Positions 34,359 to 46,340 are shown, numbered from the stretch's first letter. The stretch: DNA of 64,000 bases from Voacanga thouarsii (GCA_026120185.1 JANUWF010001719.1:1116001-1180000), one strand, 5' to 3'. Made by a program: numbers and translations. Notes: generated by a model not told the origin, from the sequence alone.

Positions 34359-34673
34359 CTAGAACTGTTGCAGTAGTCCTTTTACCTCCTGCAACTTACC
34401 CAACAACAATGGGTTAATGCATTTATAATCTCCTACTACTTGTCGGATAACTACTTGAGAATCTCCTACAATTCTGACTACTCGAGCCTCCAGCGCTTTC
34501 AGAATCCGTAATCCTAACAAAAAGGCGTCATACTCTGCCTGGTTATTAGTTGTCCCCTTCTTTAACTCAAAGTGAATCTTGCCCTGCTGTCCATTCGGAG
34601 ACTCAAGAACCAGACCAATACCAGCCTTCCGTTGGGTACTCGAGCCATCAAATTGTAAAACACATGGTTTCAA
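34359..34673 (-). pseudogene. Second RNase H of the gypsy element
   Basis: Reads LQFDGSSTQRKAGIGLVLES, then ELKKGTTNNQAEYDAFLLGL and GDSQVVIRQV: the D-E-D acidic positions of a plant-type RNase H of the extra kind seen in Tat elements. It follows RT and the first RNase H and precedes integrase. Confidence 0.88.
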
Positions 34674-36360
34674 AGAAACGTACCTCTATAGCTTGTTCCC
34701 ATCTGTTGGCGGTATCTCCAGTGAAGGATGCTGAGCTAAAAAGTCTGCAACAGCTTGTCCTTTTACTGGTCTCTGCATCCGATAGATTACGACTAAGATA
34801 GTATACTACTCTTTTTATTCCTTGCGGGTCATCCTGAGCCAGTAAACTGTCGATGGACTCTTCTGCAGCTGAGATATATAACTTCATGGGCGACCAGTTA
34901 TGTAGAGGTGCTAACACCGGTAGATGTGATAAAGCCACCTTTATTTGATCCAATGCTACTTGATGCTCAGGCTGCCAGATAAATTCCTGAGACGACTTTA
35001 ATCGTAACAATGGAGCAAATACCTTTTGTTTTCCTACAACGTTTGTCAAAAACCGTCGTAAAAAATTTATCTTCCCCAGGAAACTTTGTAGCTCTTTCTT
35101 CGTCTGAGGCAGCCTTGCTTGTAGAATATCCCGGACTTTATTCTGATCGATCTCGATCCCCTTCTGGTGCACTAAAAACCCAAGGAAATTCTCGACTGTA
35201 ACTCTAAAAGCACACTTAGCCGGATTGATCTTCAAATAGTGCCGACGTATCCGGAGGAAGGCTTGCTCCAAGTCAACCAAATGTTGTAGGAACATGGGGG
35301 ATTTCACGACCAAGTCGTCTATGTAGACCTCCATGGTGCTGCCGATAAGGTCATGGAAGATGAGGTTCATGGCCCGTTGAAAAGTGGCCCCGGCGTTCTT
35401 CAAATCGAATGGCATGACCACCCATTCAAACAAGCCGATAGACCCTGGGCAGCGGAATGCCATTTTGTGTGTTTCCTCTTCGGCTATGAATATCTGGTTA
35501 TACCCTGAATAATCATCCATAAAACTTAGAAACTAGTTACCCGCAGCAGAATCTACTAACATGTCGGCCATCGGCATGACATACTCATCCTTCGGAGTGG
35601 CCAAGTTCACATTTCTGAAATCTATGCAAACACGTAGCTGACCGTTCTTCTTAATGACCGGCACGATGTTAGATATCCATTCTGCATATCGGCACGTACG
35701 GATGAATTCGCACCAAAGTAACCTTTCCACCTTCTCCTTAATCCTGGGTAGCAATGCAGGGTTAAAACGTCTTACTAGTTGTTTATGGGGTATAAAGCCT
35801 TCTTTCACAGGTAAGCAATGTTCCACAATACTTCGATCCAATCCTGACATCTCATGATAGTCCCATGCAAAGCAGTCTTTGTACCTGCGGATTAGATATG
35901 TTATCTTATCCCTTTGTTCAATAGTTAAGTGTAAACTTACCTTGGCTGTTCTGTTTTCCCCCGCTTCTCCTATATCTACTTCTATTAACGGATCTTGAGC
36001 AACGAGGCCAGGAGCTCGTCGGACTTCTGGATCTTCCGGTCGTAAGCCACCTGGTTCCTCAGTAGTGATCAAGTTATGGGCCATCGTCAGCTTGGCGTAT
36101 TGGCTTGGGTCAAATGTCGGATGATAAAACAACGCCTCGTTCATGTGGATTTCGGATGAAAACGGATTAGGATCGGCTGGGATTTGCTCCACCTGCTCTC
36201 CATCCCAGATCAACATCATCTGGTGTAAAGTAGACGGTACGCAACGGTTTGCATGAATCCAATCCCTGCCCAATAAAACGGAATAAGCGGGCTTTGCGTC
36301 AATTATAAAAAAGACCGTCTTACTAGTTTTGGACCCGACTGTGACTTCACAAGTGATCAC
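34648..36360 (-). pseudogene. Reverse transcriptase and first RNase H of the gypsy element
   Basis: 36,360-35,533 covers the protease-RT link and fingers (YKDCFAWDYHEMSGL, NGQLRVCIDFRNVNLATPKD, YVMPMADML). A stop near 35,530 separates 35,520-34,648, which has MDDYSGYNQI, AFRCPGSIGLFEWVVMPF, the catalytic YIDDLVV box and the connection to RNase H (LPVLAPLHNWSPMKLYISAA). One stop codon and a damaged C-terminus are the visible defects. Confidence 0.92.
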
Positions 36361-37400
36361 GCCTTCGCCGCAGCTGCTTCTCCAGTGAAGTTAACCATCT
36401 GTACATCGGTAGGGGACAAATCCAACCTATCATTTCCTAGTCGTTTCAAGGTAGAGAAAGGCATTACATTTAACACAGCTTCACCATCAACAAAAATCCG
36501 AGGAAGCGGTTTGCCATCGACATGTGCTTTGATGTACAAGGGCCTGAGATGGTTAGCATTTTGGGCTGTTGGAATGGGAAAAAGCATCCCCTCTGGGGGA
36601 ATCTGAACATCTACCAACTCCACTGCGACTCTTTCTTCAATATGAAAATCCTCTTCCATGGACTTCTGAAGAGAAGTAGCTCGGAAGCTTGATGGCAAGA
36701 TGCTGAGCATATTTTGGCCATTTTCTGGGCCTAGTTGTTCCTCAACCCAAGCATCCATCAGCTGCTTTTTTTGCGCCCACTTCCGCTGCTCTCTCCTCTT
36801 TTGGGTCTTTGTTGGTCGGGAATAGAGGCCAGGCAAAAATATTTCCTTTTGGGGTACTTGCACTGTTAGCTTCCCTTCTTTGCCATGGAAATGTGCTGCA
36901 AAAGAGGGAGGAGATAAACGGGTAAAAACTGACGGTTTACCATCCAGTCTTTGGAACGCTTCCCCTGTTTCCCCATGCTTGTTGTTCCCTGTATGTTCTT
37001 CCTGTTTCCCACACATTGTTTGCAGCATGTGTGCATCGGCTAATGGAAAGGGATTTGTGTCTACCAAATTCTCTTCCTTTTTGTCTGCAAACTTCAGTCT
37101 TCCATCCTGGATAGCCTTCTGAATAATGTTCTTAAAGACAATGCAACCATTAGTGCTATGAGAGAAAGAGTTATGCCACTTATAGTACCTTTTTCCTTTC
37201 AATTCTTTCGGATTGGGAATCTTGTGTCCATAAGCCAAACGAATCTGCTTATCTGCCACCAGTTGATCGAAGATTTGTTCAACTTTTGAAACGTCAAAAG
37301 AATAAGTGGTTCCTGATGTGGTCACTTCCTCATTTCCCTTGCCTGGTTTCAAGTGAGGACACGTATAAGATGCACCTTTTACGAATTCTGCCGCCATCAC
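36357..37400 (-). pseudogene. Gag C-terminus and aspartic protease of the gypsy element
   Basis: Opens MMAAEFVKGASYTCPHLKPG and carries a YYKWHNSFSHSTNGCIVF block (typical of Tat/Athila gag tails). Near the C-terminus it has the retropepsin-like active-site phrase RIFVDGEAVLNVMPFSTL; the usual Asp-Gly-Gly/Ser context is DGE here. The frame overlaps the next one (36,360-35,533) by 4 bases. Confidence 0.85.
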
Positions 37401-37583
37401 CTCTACAGCCTACTCTTCATCTTCCACAGCAGTATCCTCTATGACGGATATCATTGTCTGGCCCTGAGAGAACTTGATGGAACGTCGCTTCTCCTTCTCC
37501 TTGATTATTTCTTCTATTCTGACAGTGTGGGACAACAGCCGGGATAAATTCGAGAAGTCTTGGAGAATGAGTCGTTCTTTGAG

Positions 37584-38843
37584 CTACGGATGCATCCTAC
37601 TAATAGCAATTCGTGCACATTCTGTTTCAGGCAACTGGGTTGTATATTTGGATTTAGTTTGCCGGAAACGCTCAATAAAATCCGTCACATCTTCTGATCC
37701 CTTTTGCTTTATGGCCAAAAGGTCTGCAATGAAGACCTTTGGTACCGGTTTAAAGAAACGTTGGTGAAACATTCTTTCCATGTCAGCCCATGAGGACACG
37801 GAGTTAGGTACTAGATTGGCATACCATGTGAATGTTGCCCCTGTCAATGATAATGAGAACAGTTGTAACTTATGCCAGTCGTTGTTTCCCAATTCACCAC
37901 ATTGTGCTGTAAATCTTCCGATATGCTCTATGGTGGACTTATTGTCTTCACCGAAAAATGTTGAAAACTCTGGCAGCTTGTAACCTCGAGGGAGCACTGC
38001 CATAGAATCCACCCACTCCGGGTAAGGCTTTTGGTATACGAGCCGATCCCGTGTTTGCCATCGTAATGTTTCCGTTACCATATCCACCGGCTGAGACGGC
38101 TGTTGAAACTGAGGTGAGGGGCTTTGCATGACAGGTCGGGGACCCTACCTTGTGGAGGGCTCAGTGCTTCCGATCCCTTGCCCTAGGTTGGTCGCTATGA
38201 CTGACGGGTATAGAGGAGGGTATGGAGCAGAGTAATGTGGTTGCCCCCCGAAAGGTGGCATGTTCCCCCTAGCATAGGTGGGAGCCACTTCATAAGTCGC
38301 TGGTAACCCTGCTGTTGGGCCCGGGCTCCTACCTGGAAACACTTCTGCTGGGAACGTGTTTTGAGTCACCATTCCTGGAGCTTGATGCCTCTCAGTAGCC
38401 GGGAATGACGTTTCTCTTCGCAAGAGATGTATTAAGGCATAAGAAAGTGCAACATCAGCCGACGGCACGGTATATGCAGGTGCCATGCCAGTCCCTGGTA
38501 CAGGGTACCCCGATGGCTGAGTAAAAGTTTGCATATTTTGCCTCTGCGCAAATTGTTGAAGCTCATTCTGAAGCAAAGGTCGGAAAATAGTAGCAAATTA
38601 TGGAATAAGCCCCTGTAAGAGCTCACCAGTACACTGCTCCATAGTATGTCGAATGGCAGTTAGCGAGGTGGACGTCGACTTAGACACTGGTAGTGGGGGC
38701 GAGGACCGATGCCCTAGCTCTATAGGAGTACCCTGAGTATCACTGGTAGTTGTAACTGAGGGGTCAAAGACTCCCCGGAGAGTACGGATTGGGGGTCGCT
38801 CGGATGTCTCCGGTGCCTGTGGCTGCTGTGAATTATTGGCCAT
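37584..38843 (-). pseudogene. Gag of the gypsy element
   Basis: Starts MANNSQQPQAPETSERPPIR at 38,843 and is split by stops at about 38,598 and 38,145. The Retrotrans_gag domain lies in 38,129-37,584: FSTFFGEDNKSTIEHIGRF, LTGATFTWYANL and WADMERMFHQRFF, then DVTDFIERFRQTKSKY. The Pro/Gln/Thr-rich N-terminal half is typical of capsid leaders. Confidence 0.9.
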
Positions 38844-38885
38844 TGTTCACCCTGACCGCAATAGCATGCGACTACTAACCTCTGA

Positions 38886-38907
38886 TCCCACTGGGTGTGC
38901 CAATCTG
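38886..38907 (-). other. Primer-binding site of the gypsy element
   Basis: Directly inside the 5' LTR the minus strand reads GATTGGCACACCCAGTGGGA. Position and the TGGCAC...GTGGGA form match primer sites of plant gypsy elements; the tRNA was not determined. Confidence 0.7.
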
Positions 38908-39582
38908 TGTTGCTGTCAAAATAGGGAGCCGATGCAAACGGGAATCGGCTTCATCTCCAACAAACACAAATGATCCAATATGGTGCAACAGAAAATGGTA
39001 TCAGATCTTTTTGAATCAGGGACCGGGTTCCTTAAGCTTACTATAAAAAGGGCTCAAGAAGATTAGCGAGAACGTTAAACGGAAGGACTTTTCTCGGAGA
39101 ATAGAATGATATTTGTATTAATCGGCTTAACGGGAAGTACAAAACAAGTGCTGATATTGAAAATACGAACAGAAACTGTAAGAAAAAACTGTAAACAATG
39201 CTAGTAAAGAGAAGCTAGAACAAAGCAGTAAGAAAGCTGTAAAGAATTAAAATTCTAGACTAGAAAGCTGAAAATGATAATGAGGAAAAAGAAAATGAAA
39301 TTAAATTCTGCTGATTGATGAGTTGATTTCTTGTCCCTGATTCTGGGCGATGCTCCTCATTTTATACTTGCTGCGAACGAGCCACTAACAAAATGTGGAG
39401 TTACTTTCGGCCAAAGAGTGCCCCCAACGATCGTGTAGAATTCTTGCACCGAAAGATCGGGAATCTGTTTTTCCTTCTTATCGGCCCCGCGGTGCCGATG
39501 TTGACTTTATCGGCTATTTGAAATGTTGACTTTATCGGCTCGAAGTAACCGTTGCGTCGGCTCGGCAAAGTTAACGTCAACA
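38908..39582 (-). repeat. 5' LTR of the gypsy element
   Basis: 675 bp, same ends as the other LTR, followed by ATAGT (39,583-39,587). In minus orientation it is the promoter-bearing LTR. Confidence 0.93.
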
Positions 39583-39587
39583 ATAGT

Positions 39588-39715
39588 ACTTGTGAATTGC
39601 TCAAGGTTTTGGGACGTCTGTTGTTGCTTAGGTTGTGGTAGGATGCAGAGACCAGGGTTTCTTTGATTAACGAGCTCGACAAGCGTACTGGTCAGGTACG
39701 TTTGCTGTTCTTTCC
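39588..39715 (+). pseudogene. Gene fragment, right part, after the gypsy insertion
   Basis: Continues the fragment at 28,620-28,839. It ends in a good splice donor (CTGGTCAG|GTACGT near 39,695), so it looks like the 3' end of a captured exon. Source gene not recognised. Confidence 0.4.
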
Positions 39716-40640
39716 TTGCTACTACTAATCTGGTTTATTGAAAATGTTTCGTGAGGCATTCATGTGAACAATTTTTGTGTTATAATCCAGAGTTTGTTAA
39801 TTGTGAACCCATGTGCCCCCTCCCCTTCCCTCCTCTCCCTCCTGTTACCCCCTTGCCTACGCTCCCCCCTCCCCTTGCGGTCGCCCACCCCTTGATTTAT
39901 AATTCCAGAAATATAAATGAGGTTGGCATTCTTCCATTTTCTTATTTGTTGTCCCCTGTCAATCATTCCTAGGCCTAGGCAAAACTTGGTTGTGACTCGC
40001 ACAACGTCCCCATCCCCCATATTTGCTTTGGAAATTCTTGTGTTGTTGAATTGTTGAATATTGATTTGTGGAGTTGTTAGGGTGTTGAAAAATTGATATG
40101 GAAATTTGGTGTTGGCATTGTGATTGTTGGTTGAATTGCATAATTGCGCATTTTGAAGTGGCCTAGTGCCTGGAAAATATTCAATTTATAGGGGAAATTT
40201 TGTCAAAATTTTTTCTAGATCCACACTACATGATATAAGAACCACCATAAGTTTTATTACTGTGTAAAATATTATTCAAGCTTGAAACAAGGAGGAAGGG
40301 AAAAAGGGAGATAAAAGGTTATGTGCAGGAATAGGGGAGGGATGATTGAGGAGAGAAAGAGACAAGGAGGAAGGGGAAAATGTTATGTGCGGGAATAGGG
40401 GATGGAGGATTGAGGAGAGAAAGAGACAAGGAAAAAGAGGAAAAGACGATTAGTTTGTTCAATGGTGAGTACTGCCTTGTATTTGAAGGCTTAAAGAAAG
40501 GGGAAAAAGCAAACAAAGCATGCAGCGGAAGCAAAATTGAAGAAAACTGAAGAACAGAAAATAACCCGAACAGAGCCGGCGCCGGTTCTAGCAATCTAGC
40601 CGACACTAGTCACGCTCTATTTGGACTCCAAGGAGAAAAT
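39716..40640. other. CACTA interior with a 60-bp tandem duplication
   Basis: C-rich stretch CCCTCCCCTT... at 39,815-39,890 and AT-rich intron-like DNA. Around 40,300-40,435 a purine-rich unit containing GTTATGTGC(A/G)GGAATAGGGGA and GAGGAGAGAAAGAGACAAGGA is repeated twice in tandem (period about 62 bp). No gene is supported. Confidence 0.55.
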
Positions 40641-40922
40641 TTTCTAACATTTTCTTCCTATTCGCAAAGTTCCGAAATGTGTGGGACTGAGGTAGGTGCG
40701 CTGGTGGAAACCTCTGGTACGATTCCTGCAAGCCTCCTACTCCGTCTTTGCATGTATATGAACGCCAATCTCTCGATCTTCCAATATATAGTCTGTCTAA
40801 TCCCGTTTGGTGAATAACTTATAGGGCTAAGGAATTTTCTTGGAGAGAGAGAGAGAGAGGAGGCGACTGTTTTTTCCACCAGAGAAGAAATAGTAAAAAA
40901 ACAACGTACTTCTCTATTCTCC

Positions 40923-42259
40923 TGTTTAACCTAAATAAAAATCTTAGGTTAAACTGGACTGACCCATTGGACTCTTAGTTTAGCTTTTTGGACTAATTAA
41001 TTATTCTAATTAGAACCAAATAAATGGCTCAATAAATAATTAATTTTTCAACCTAAATAAATTAGTCCAATTAACAAGCACATATTAGTTTAGTTCCAGG
41101 CTAATCTTTAATTATTCAAATTGGGCCAAAGTTCTGAACAATTAATTAACCCATCAAACTAATTTAATTAATTTTTTCTCTCCATAGACCTTTATTTTAT
41201 TTTAGCCCAATAATTAAATCAGACTATTTAAATAAAATAAATTTTATTATTTTTAGCCTGTATTTAATTAGGACTCACGGTCTATACTGGGGACCAAAAG
41301 ACACACCGCCTTGGCTACTAAAATGACCAAAATACCCTTACCATATAAATAGCTGTATTTTGCATTTTAAATATTTCCTAATATCACCATAAGAAAATAT
41401 TGACCCCAAGGATAATGCTGCGTTAGCAAAGTCTCCGACCTACAGGTGAAATAACTAAAATACCCCTCTATACATCACCGTATATTAGAGAGGAAGAAAT
41501 GTACTAACACCTCTCTAAATGATATCTATCATCCTTAGGCTTCTAGTCCAATGATTTACGACTTCCTGGATTGTTTCTGCTTTCCAAGAGAGTTACCCTA
41601 AAGCAAATATCCAAGTTATGTTTCCCAGGGCCTTGGATATTTATATCATTCAGACAACTATAAGGGGCGATATAGTATAGAAACTATCTTGTACAAGTCT
41701 GTCTTAATTAACTAGTCACACATACCCAACATGCAAGTATATTGGTCCTACGATAGAACTTCAACTATAGTATATCAAAGTACATGCTTCCAACTTCGTC
41801 AGACCACCAACTATAGTCAAGTCGTAGATTATTAGTCCACGCTGTTGCAGTAGTAGTCTAGATTTCTACCATATAGTACTTTTAGAAACCACTACTATAG
41901 GTCATGTTCTATATATTCAAAATACGCTTATATCATGAAGTGAGTGGACTGCTCACTGACTAAATGTAAGCCATTCCCCATTTGAAATTCATAACATAAT
42001 AACCTAGACATAATGAGATTCTCATTCTCATCAATCGGTTAAGAACGAACGTTTATGTGTTAAGTAACCCGTGATCCATACCTTACTGTGAAAGACCTCC
42101 ATTCACACGGATCACTTACTTAAACACAATGGGTTTTTTCCAAATGAAATTGTGCACAAATAAAATGTAAATTCACAAACAATTTCTGAAAATAAATTCT
42201 TTTATTAAAACATTCAATATTTACATAAAAAATCTAATCTAAGAGGGCATATTTCCCAA
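40923..42259 (-). repeat. Second LTR copy of the copia C family (apparently solo)
   Basis: Uninterrupted relative of the split LTR (24,034-24,717 plus 43,464-44,166). Its right end, on the minus strand, reads TTGGGAAATATGCCCTC, the usual start of LTRs in plant TAR/Angela-type copia elements. No internal copia sequence is attached on either side. The left end near 40,923 is uncertain because similarity in style continues to the RRSRRLA frame at 40,747. It serves as the control showing that the other LTR was split at AAT. Confidence 0.75.
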
Positions 42260-42989
42260 TAATTTTTGCTCATTTTATTCCTTTGAAGTGTTGATACAAT
42301 TAATTAGCCATTCATTTTTCTTTTTCATCCCCAACTTCTCAATCATCCGCTGCGTCAGCTTCACATCTGTTAGGTGACAAGTTTTAGAGTCCCGGACTTG
42401 GATTGTTCCACAGAAAATCGGGTAAGTAACATATTCATACTTTAAAATACGTTGAGTATTAATTTAATTATTTTTTTGAAGATTAATATAATTCTTATGT
42501 ACGTTGTTATTGCTTTGAAATGAATTTATATAATATATTTCGGCGATTGTTCGGTCCAGAAATAAGAGGTCGTGATAGGTGCAAGGAAAATGGTCTAACA
42601 CCAATCTCAATCAGTCAATCATCAAGTTCTGCTACAAATGACTGTTCGTGATGAGTGACATACTTTGATTTCTTTCTTTTTTGTATTTGTTCTACTATTT
42701 TTGATTGTGTTCTTGATATTTCCTACTTCTCGTACATGTAGTAATAAATTTTTTTGGGACTTTGTAAATTATTTATGATTTGATTATTGAGGATATTGCT
42801 TTTGAATTGTTTGGTAATGAAGAAATTATGTTTTATTATATTTAGTGTTGAATGAGTTGATTCTATTGTGTTTGGCAGGAAATTATACGTGTGCAGGGTC
42901 AAATATAAATTAAAAAATGATTAAAAAAATTAATGTGTGCAGGGTCAAATTCAAAAAAATTTTAATTTTTAATAATTCATGACAAATCC
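42260..42989. other. CACTA interior, exon-like pieces, no gene called
   Basis: A moderately GC-rich piece at 42,540-42,655 reads RGRDRCKENGLTPISISQSSSS on the plus strand and then stops; otherwise AT-rich. Possibly eroded CACTA coding sequence. Confidence 0.35.
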
Positions 42990-43463
42990 TTGACAATTTA
43001 CTATGAAAAAAATAATATTTCCCTGGCAAATCTGTGGCAATTGCCACGGAACAAATTTTTAAATGAAGTATCCATGGCAAATCCGTGGTAATCTGTCACG
43101 GATTTGCCACAGGTAGCTTGTTTAACATTACTTCCATGGCAAATTGCTACGGATTTTGCCACAGAAAGTATTTCTAAATAAAGTATTCGTGGCAAATCCG
43201 TGGTAATTTGCCACGGATAGCTTGTTTTCATATTATTTTTGTGGAAAATTGTTACGGATTTGCCACGATTTTCTCGCAATATTTCTTATTCAAGGTGCTA
43301 CCAACTTGAACAATTCGTGGCTTGCCACGGAAAAAAAGTTTCCTCGTAAAAAATACTTAGCGACGACGGTATTTTCTACGAACCAATTCCGTTGCAAATC
43401 TGTGGCAAATTCCAATTTAGCCACGGATTTGTCCGTTGCAAATTGGCAGATTTCTTGTAGTGA
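42990..43463. repeat. Right subterminal repeat array of the 24.7-kb CACTA element
   Basis: Many TTTGCCACGGA/TCCGTGGCAAAT units, ending TTTCTTGTAGTG. Mirror image in style of the left array at 24,718. Confidence 0.8.
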
Positions 43464-44166
43464 ATGATTCACGACTCCTGGAATGCTTTCACTTTCTAAG
43501 AGAGCTACTCTAAAACAAACATCCAAGTTATGTTTCCTAGGGCTCTAAATATTTAGATCATTTGAACAGTCATAAGAGGCGATATAGCGTAGAAACTATT
43601 TTGTATGAGTCTGTCTTAACTAACTAGTCACATATATCCAACATACAAGTATATCAATTCTACGAAAGAACCTCAACTACAGCATATCAAAGTACATACT
43701 TCCAACTTTGTCAGACCACCAACTCATACTCAAGCGGTAGAGTATTAGTCCACGCTATAACAGTAATAGTTTAAAATTTTTCTAAATAATACTTTTAGAA
43801 ACCACTATTACAGGTCATGTTCTATGTATTCGAAATACACTCATGCTATGAAGTGAGTGGACTACTCACTGGCTAAAAGTAAGCCATTTTCCATTTAAAA
43901 TTCATAACACAATAACCTAAATATGATGAGATTCGCACTTTCATCAATCGATTAAGAACAAACGTTTATGTGTTAAATAACCCGTAATCCATACCTTACT
44001 GTGAAAGACACATAGATCACTTACTTAAATACAATATGTTCTTTCCAAACATAAATCATGCACAAATAAAATGTAAATTCACCAAAAAAAATTGAAAATA
44101 AATTCTTTTATTAATAGATTTGATAATTACATCAGAAACCTAGTTTAAAAGGCATACATTTCAACA
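43464..44166 (-). repeat. LTR of copia element C, inner part
   Basis: Continues the LTR broken at 24,717. It ends at 44,166 so that the minus strand starts TGTTGAAATGTATGCC, directly preceded by AGTGAGAGAT, a purine-rich tract. This makes it the 3' LTR of the minus-strand element whose pol follows at 44,167. Confidence 0.85.
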
Positions 44167-44964
44167 ATCTCTCACTTGCACTCTAAGACTAAAAAAGTTC
44201 GTAGGTGCCCACCTATACAACGTCTAAGTGTCTCTTAAAGACTCTCTTAACCAAAGGCTTGATGAAGTGTTCTACTAGGTTATTCTTCGAGGCTATCTAT
44301 TCCACCATGATTTCCCGTCTCTGGATTCAATCTCAAATCAGGTGATACTTCTTCTCGATGTGCTTCCCTTGCTTGTGGTTCCTGGGTTCTTTAGATTGTG
44401 AGACCTTCCAAAGTTGTCACAATATATCACAATTGGTATGTTCATGTGTGGCACAATTTCAAATTCTAAAAGGAACTTTCAGAGTCAGACTGCTTCCTTG
44501 GATGCCTTCGAAGCTGCTACGTACTCAACTTCCATGGTTGAGTTAGCAATGCAAGATTGCTTGATACTCCTCTATGAAACAGCTCCTCTAAACAAGGTGA
44601 AGACATATCTATTAGTGAATTTTCTCTCATCCTTATTTGCCTAAAAGTCTGAGTCTATGTATCCAGTAGGAACCAAGTCGTCAGCCCCGTAAACTAACAT
44701 ATAATCTTTCGTACCATTGAGGTACTTGAGAATATATTTTACGCCTTGCCAATGAACCTCCCCATGATTTGACTAATATATGCTAACTAAGCCTACGATA
44801 AAGTAAATATCTGGTCTAGTGCATAGCATGGCGTATATGAGACTTTTCATAGTCGAAGCGTAGGGAATCCTACTCATCCTATCTTTTCTCCCTTGAGACT
44901 TAGAACAGACTTTAGAACAAAAAGACAACTCATGTCTGCAAGGAATTAGAGCCCCCTTGCATGA
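44167..44964 (-). pseudogene. Copia element C, RNase H end of pol
   Basis: Minus-strand copia sequence: 44,960-44,770 gives GRKDRMSRIPYASTMKSLIY and AMLCTRPDIYF, and the following frames give RNase H phrases with many stops. It joins the RT part at 53,734 once the intervening CACTA element and one TGA are removed. Confidence 0.88.
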
Positions 44965-44974
44965 CACTAGTAGA

Positions 44975-45820
44975 AAAAAGTGATTTACCAACTGACAAAA
45001 TCGGTTGGTAATCATGATTTACCAACCGATTATCAATCGAATGACGTCGTATGCAAAAACCTTAGTTTGTAAATTTTCCAACCGAAATTTTTTAGAGTCG
45101 GTTGGTAATTACTAACTGCATTTTGATTGGTACTATAAAATCGTTGATTGGAAATTTGGCATTAAATTTGGCATTTGAGTTGATTATTTTGGTTGGTAAT
45201 TACCAATCGAAACTCGGTTGGTAATGTAAAATTTTCGGTTGAAAATTTGGCATTAAGTTTGGCATTTGAGTTGACTATTTCAATTGGTAATTACCAACAA
45301 ACATTTATGTTACTAACCAATTGTTGCAGTTGGTAATTATCAATCGAAAATTTAGTTTGTAAATTTATAATTTTTGGTTGGTAAATTTGTATTGAATAAA
45401 AGATTGTAATTTACTAATTTACCAACTGAGACATATTGCTACCAACCGATATATGTGTAAGTAATTACCAACTGACTTTCGGTTGGTAATTTTTTAACTA
45501 TTTTAGTTATTTAAAATTTGTTGATAAATTACTAATCGAGTTGTTCAGTTGCTAATTCTTTTTTTCCGTGGGTAGTTTTTTTTCTTTACCAACCAAATAT
45601 TCAGTTAGTAATTTTCTAACTATTTTAGTAATTTAAAATATGTTGATAATTTTTTATTGATAAATTACCAACTAAGTTGTTTGTTGGTAGATAATTGGTT
45701 TGCAAATTACTAACTATTATTTAATATATTACCAACCGAATTATTTTCAATTATCAATTGAAATACCAACTAAATTCTATTCAATTACCAATTGATTTTT
45801 CAGTTGGTAATTTTTCTTTA
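44975..45820. repeat. Left subterminal array of the 8.8-kb CACTA element
   Basis: Dozens of degenerate TTGGTAATTACCAA units in both orientations. The same motif family occurs at 16,720-17,010 and 52,955-53,722. Confidence 0.9.
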
Positions 45821-46082
45821 ATTTAGCAGAATTTTGGTTCATCTGAACATATAACCAAACACTTGCATTTGACAAATTCATAAAATAATAAAGCCAAAAC
45901 ACATCCATAAACCCAACATAAACATCATTAAATCCAACACAAACATAATCCTTCCACAAATTCAAAGCAAATATAATTCACGCACAAAATACCACAAATC
46001 CTAACCAAACATCATCTTTAATTAAATATAAAAGATTATCATAATATGAAAGTGAGATGAACTGCAGGTCCATGGTTTAACA

Positions 46083-46340
46083 ACAGTGAAGGAATATTAA
46101 TTTTCTGGTTGATTTGATCCACTTAGGTCCTTAACCTTCTGTGTTAGCAAATAAACCTCTGCTGTCAACCGCTCATTTATCTTCAACACTTCTTGAATCT
46201 GTGTGTCAACAGCCTTTTGCACCAACTCTACAAGCCTATTTTCAAACAAAATATGAAATTGAAGACTAATACAGTTCCATTTGAAGCCTACTTTCAAAGT
46301 TCTCTAGCACCTGAAAAACTCCCCTTAAGTTGGACGGCAC
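46083..46340 (-). pseudogene. Possible last exon of the captured gene
   Basis: Minus-strand frame (46,297-46,097) reading LVELVQKAVDTQIQEVLKIN and ending KVKDLSGSNQPEN; it predicts a short coiled coil. An acceptor-like TTTTTCAG lies at about 46,320. It follows the SAWADEE exons on the same strand. The family is not recognised and it may instead be element sequence. Confidence 0.35.

Larger units (their letters stand above)
28840..39582 (-). mobile_element. Ty3/gypsy Tat-type retrotransposon with antisense extra gene
   Basis: Complete element in minus orientation, 10,743 bp. LTRs at 28,840-29,548 (709 bp, the 3' LTR) and 38,908-39,582 (675 bp, the 5' LTR) start TGTTGCTGTC and end GTCAACA on the plus strand. 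Identical target duplications ATAGT lie at 28,835-28,839 and 39,583-39,587. In element order: primer site, gag, protease, RT with RNase H, a second RNase H, integrase, then an extra gene on the opposite strand before the 3' LTR. A second RNase H plus an additional ORF between pol and the 3' LTR are hallmarks of the Tat lineage. LTRs differ by several percent by eye, and stops are present, so it is probably inactive. Confidence 0.93.
24718..43463. mobile_element. Large CACTA-type element splitting an LTR
   Basis: Left end CACTGCAAGAAAATTG at 24,718, right end TTTCTTGTAGTG at 43,463, with 3-bp duplications AAT at 24,715-24,717 and 43,464-43,466. Removing it and one AAT joins the two LTR halves exactly as in the uninterrupted copy near 41,550. 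Both ends carry arrays of TTGCCACGGA/TCCGTGGCAA units (24,718-25,090 and 42,990-43,463), as in CACTA subterminal regions. The interior has no transposase. It contains three tandem AT-rich units, a small TIR element, a gene fragment, a nested gypsy element and another C-family LTR. Without these insertions the element would be roughly 5 kb and non-autonomous. Confidence 0.82.

Noticed and set aside
24718..43463. Pairing of the two CACTA ends as unrelated termini
   Set aside because: The matching AAT duplications and the exact rejoining of the LTR, checked against the uninterrupted copy, favour one element over two.
45000..45800. CRISPR-like spaced repeats
   Set aside because: The units are degenerate, occur in both orientations and have no constant spacing; they are CACTA subterminal repeats in a plant genome.
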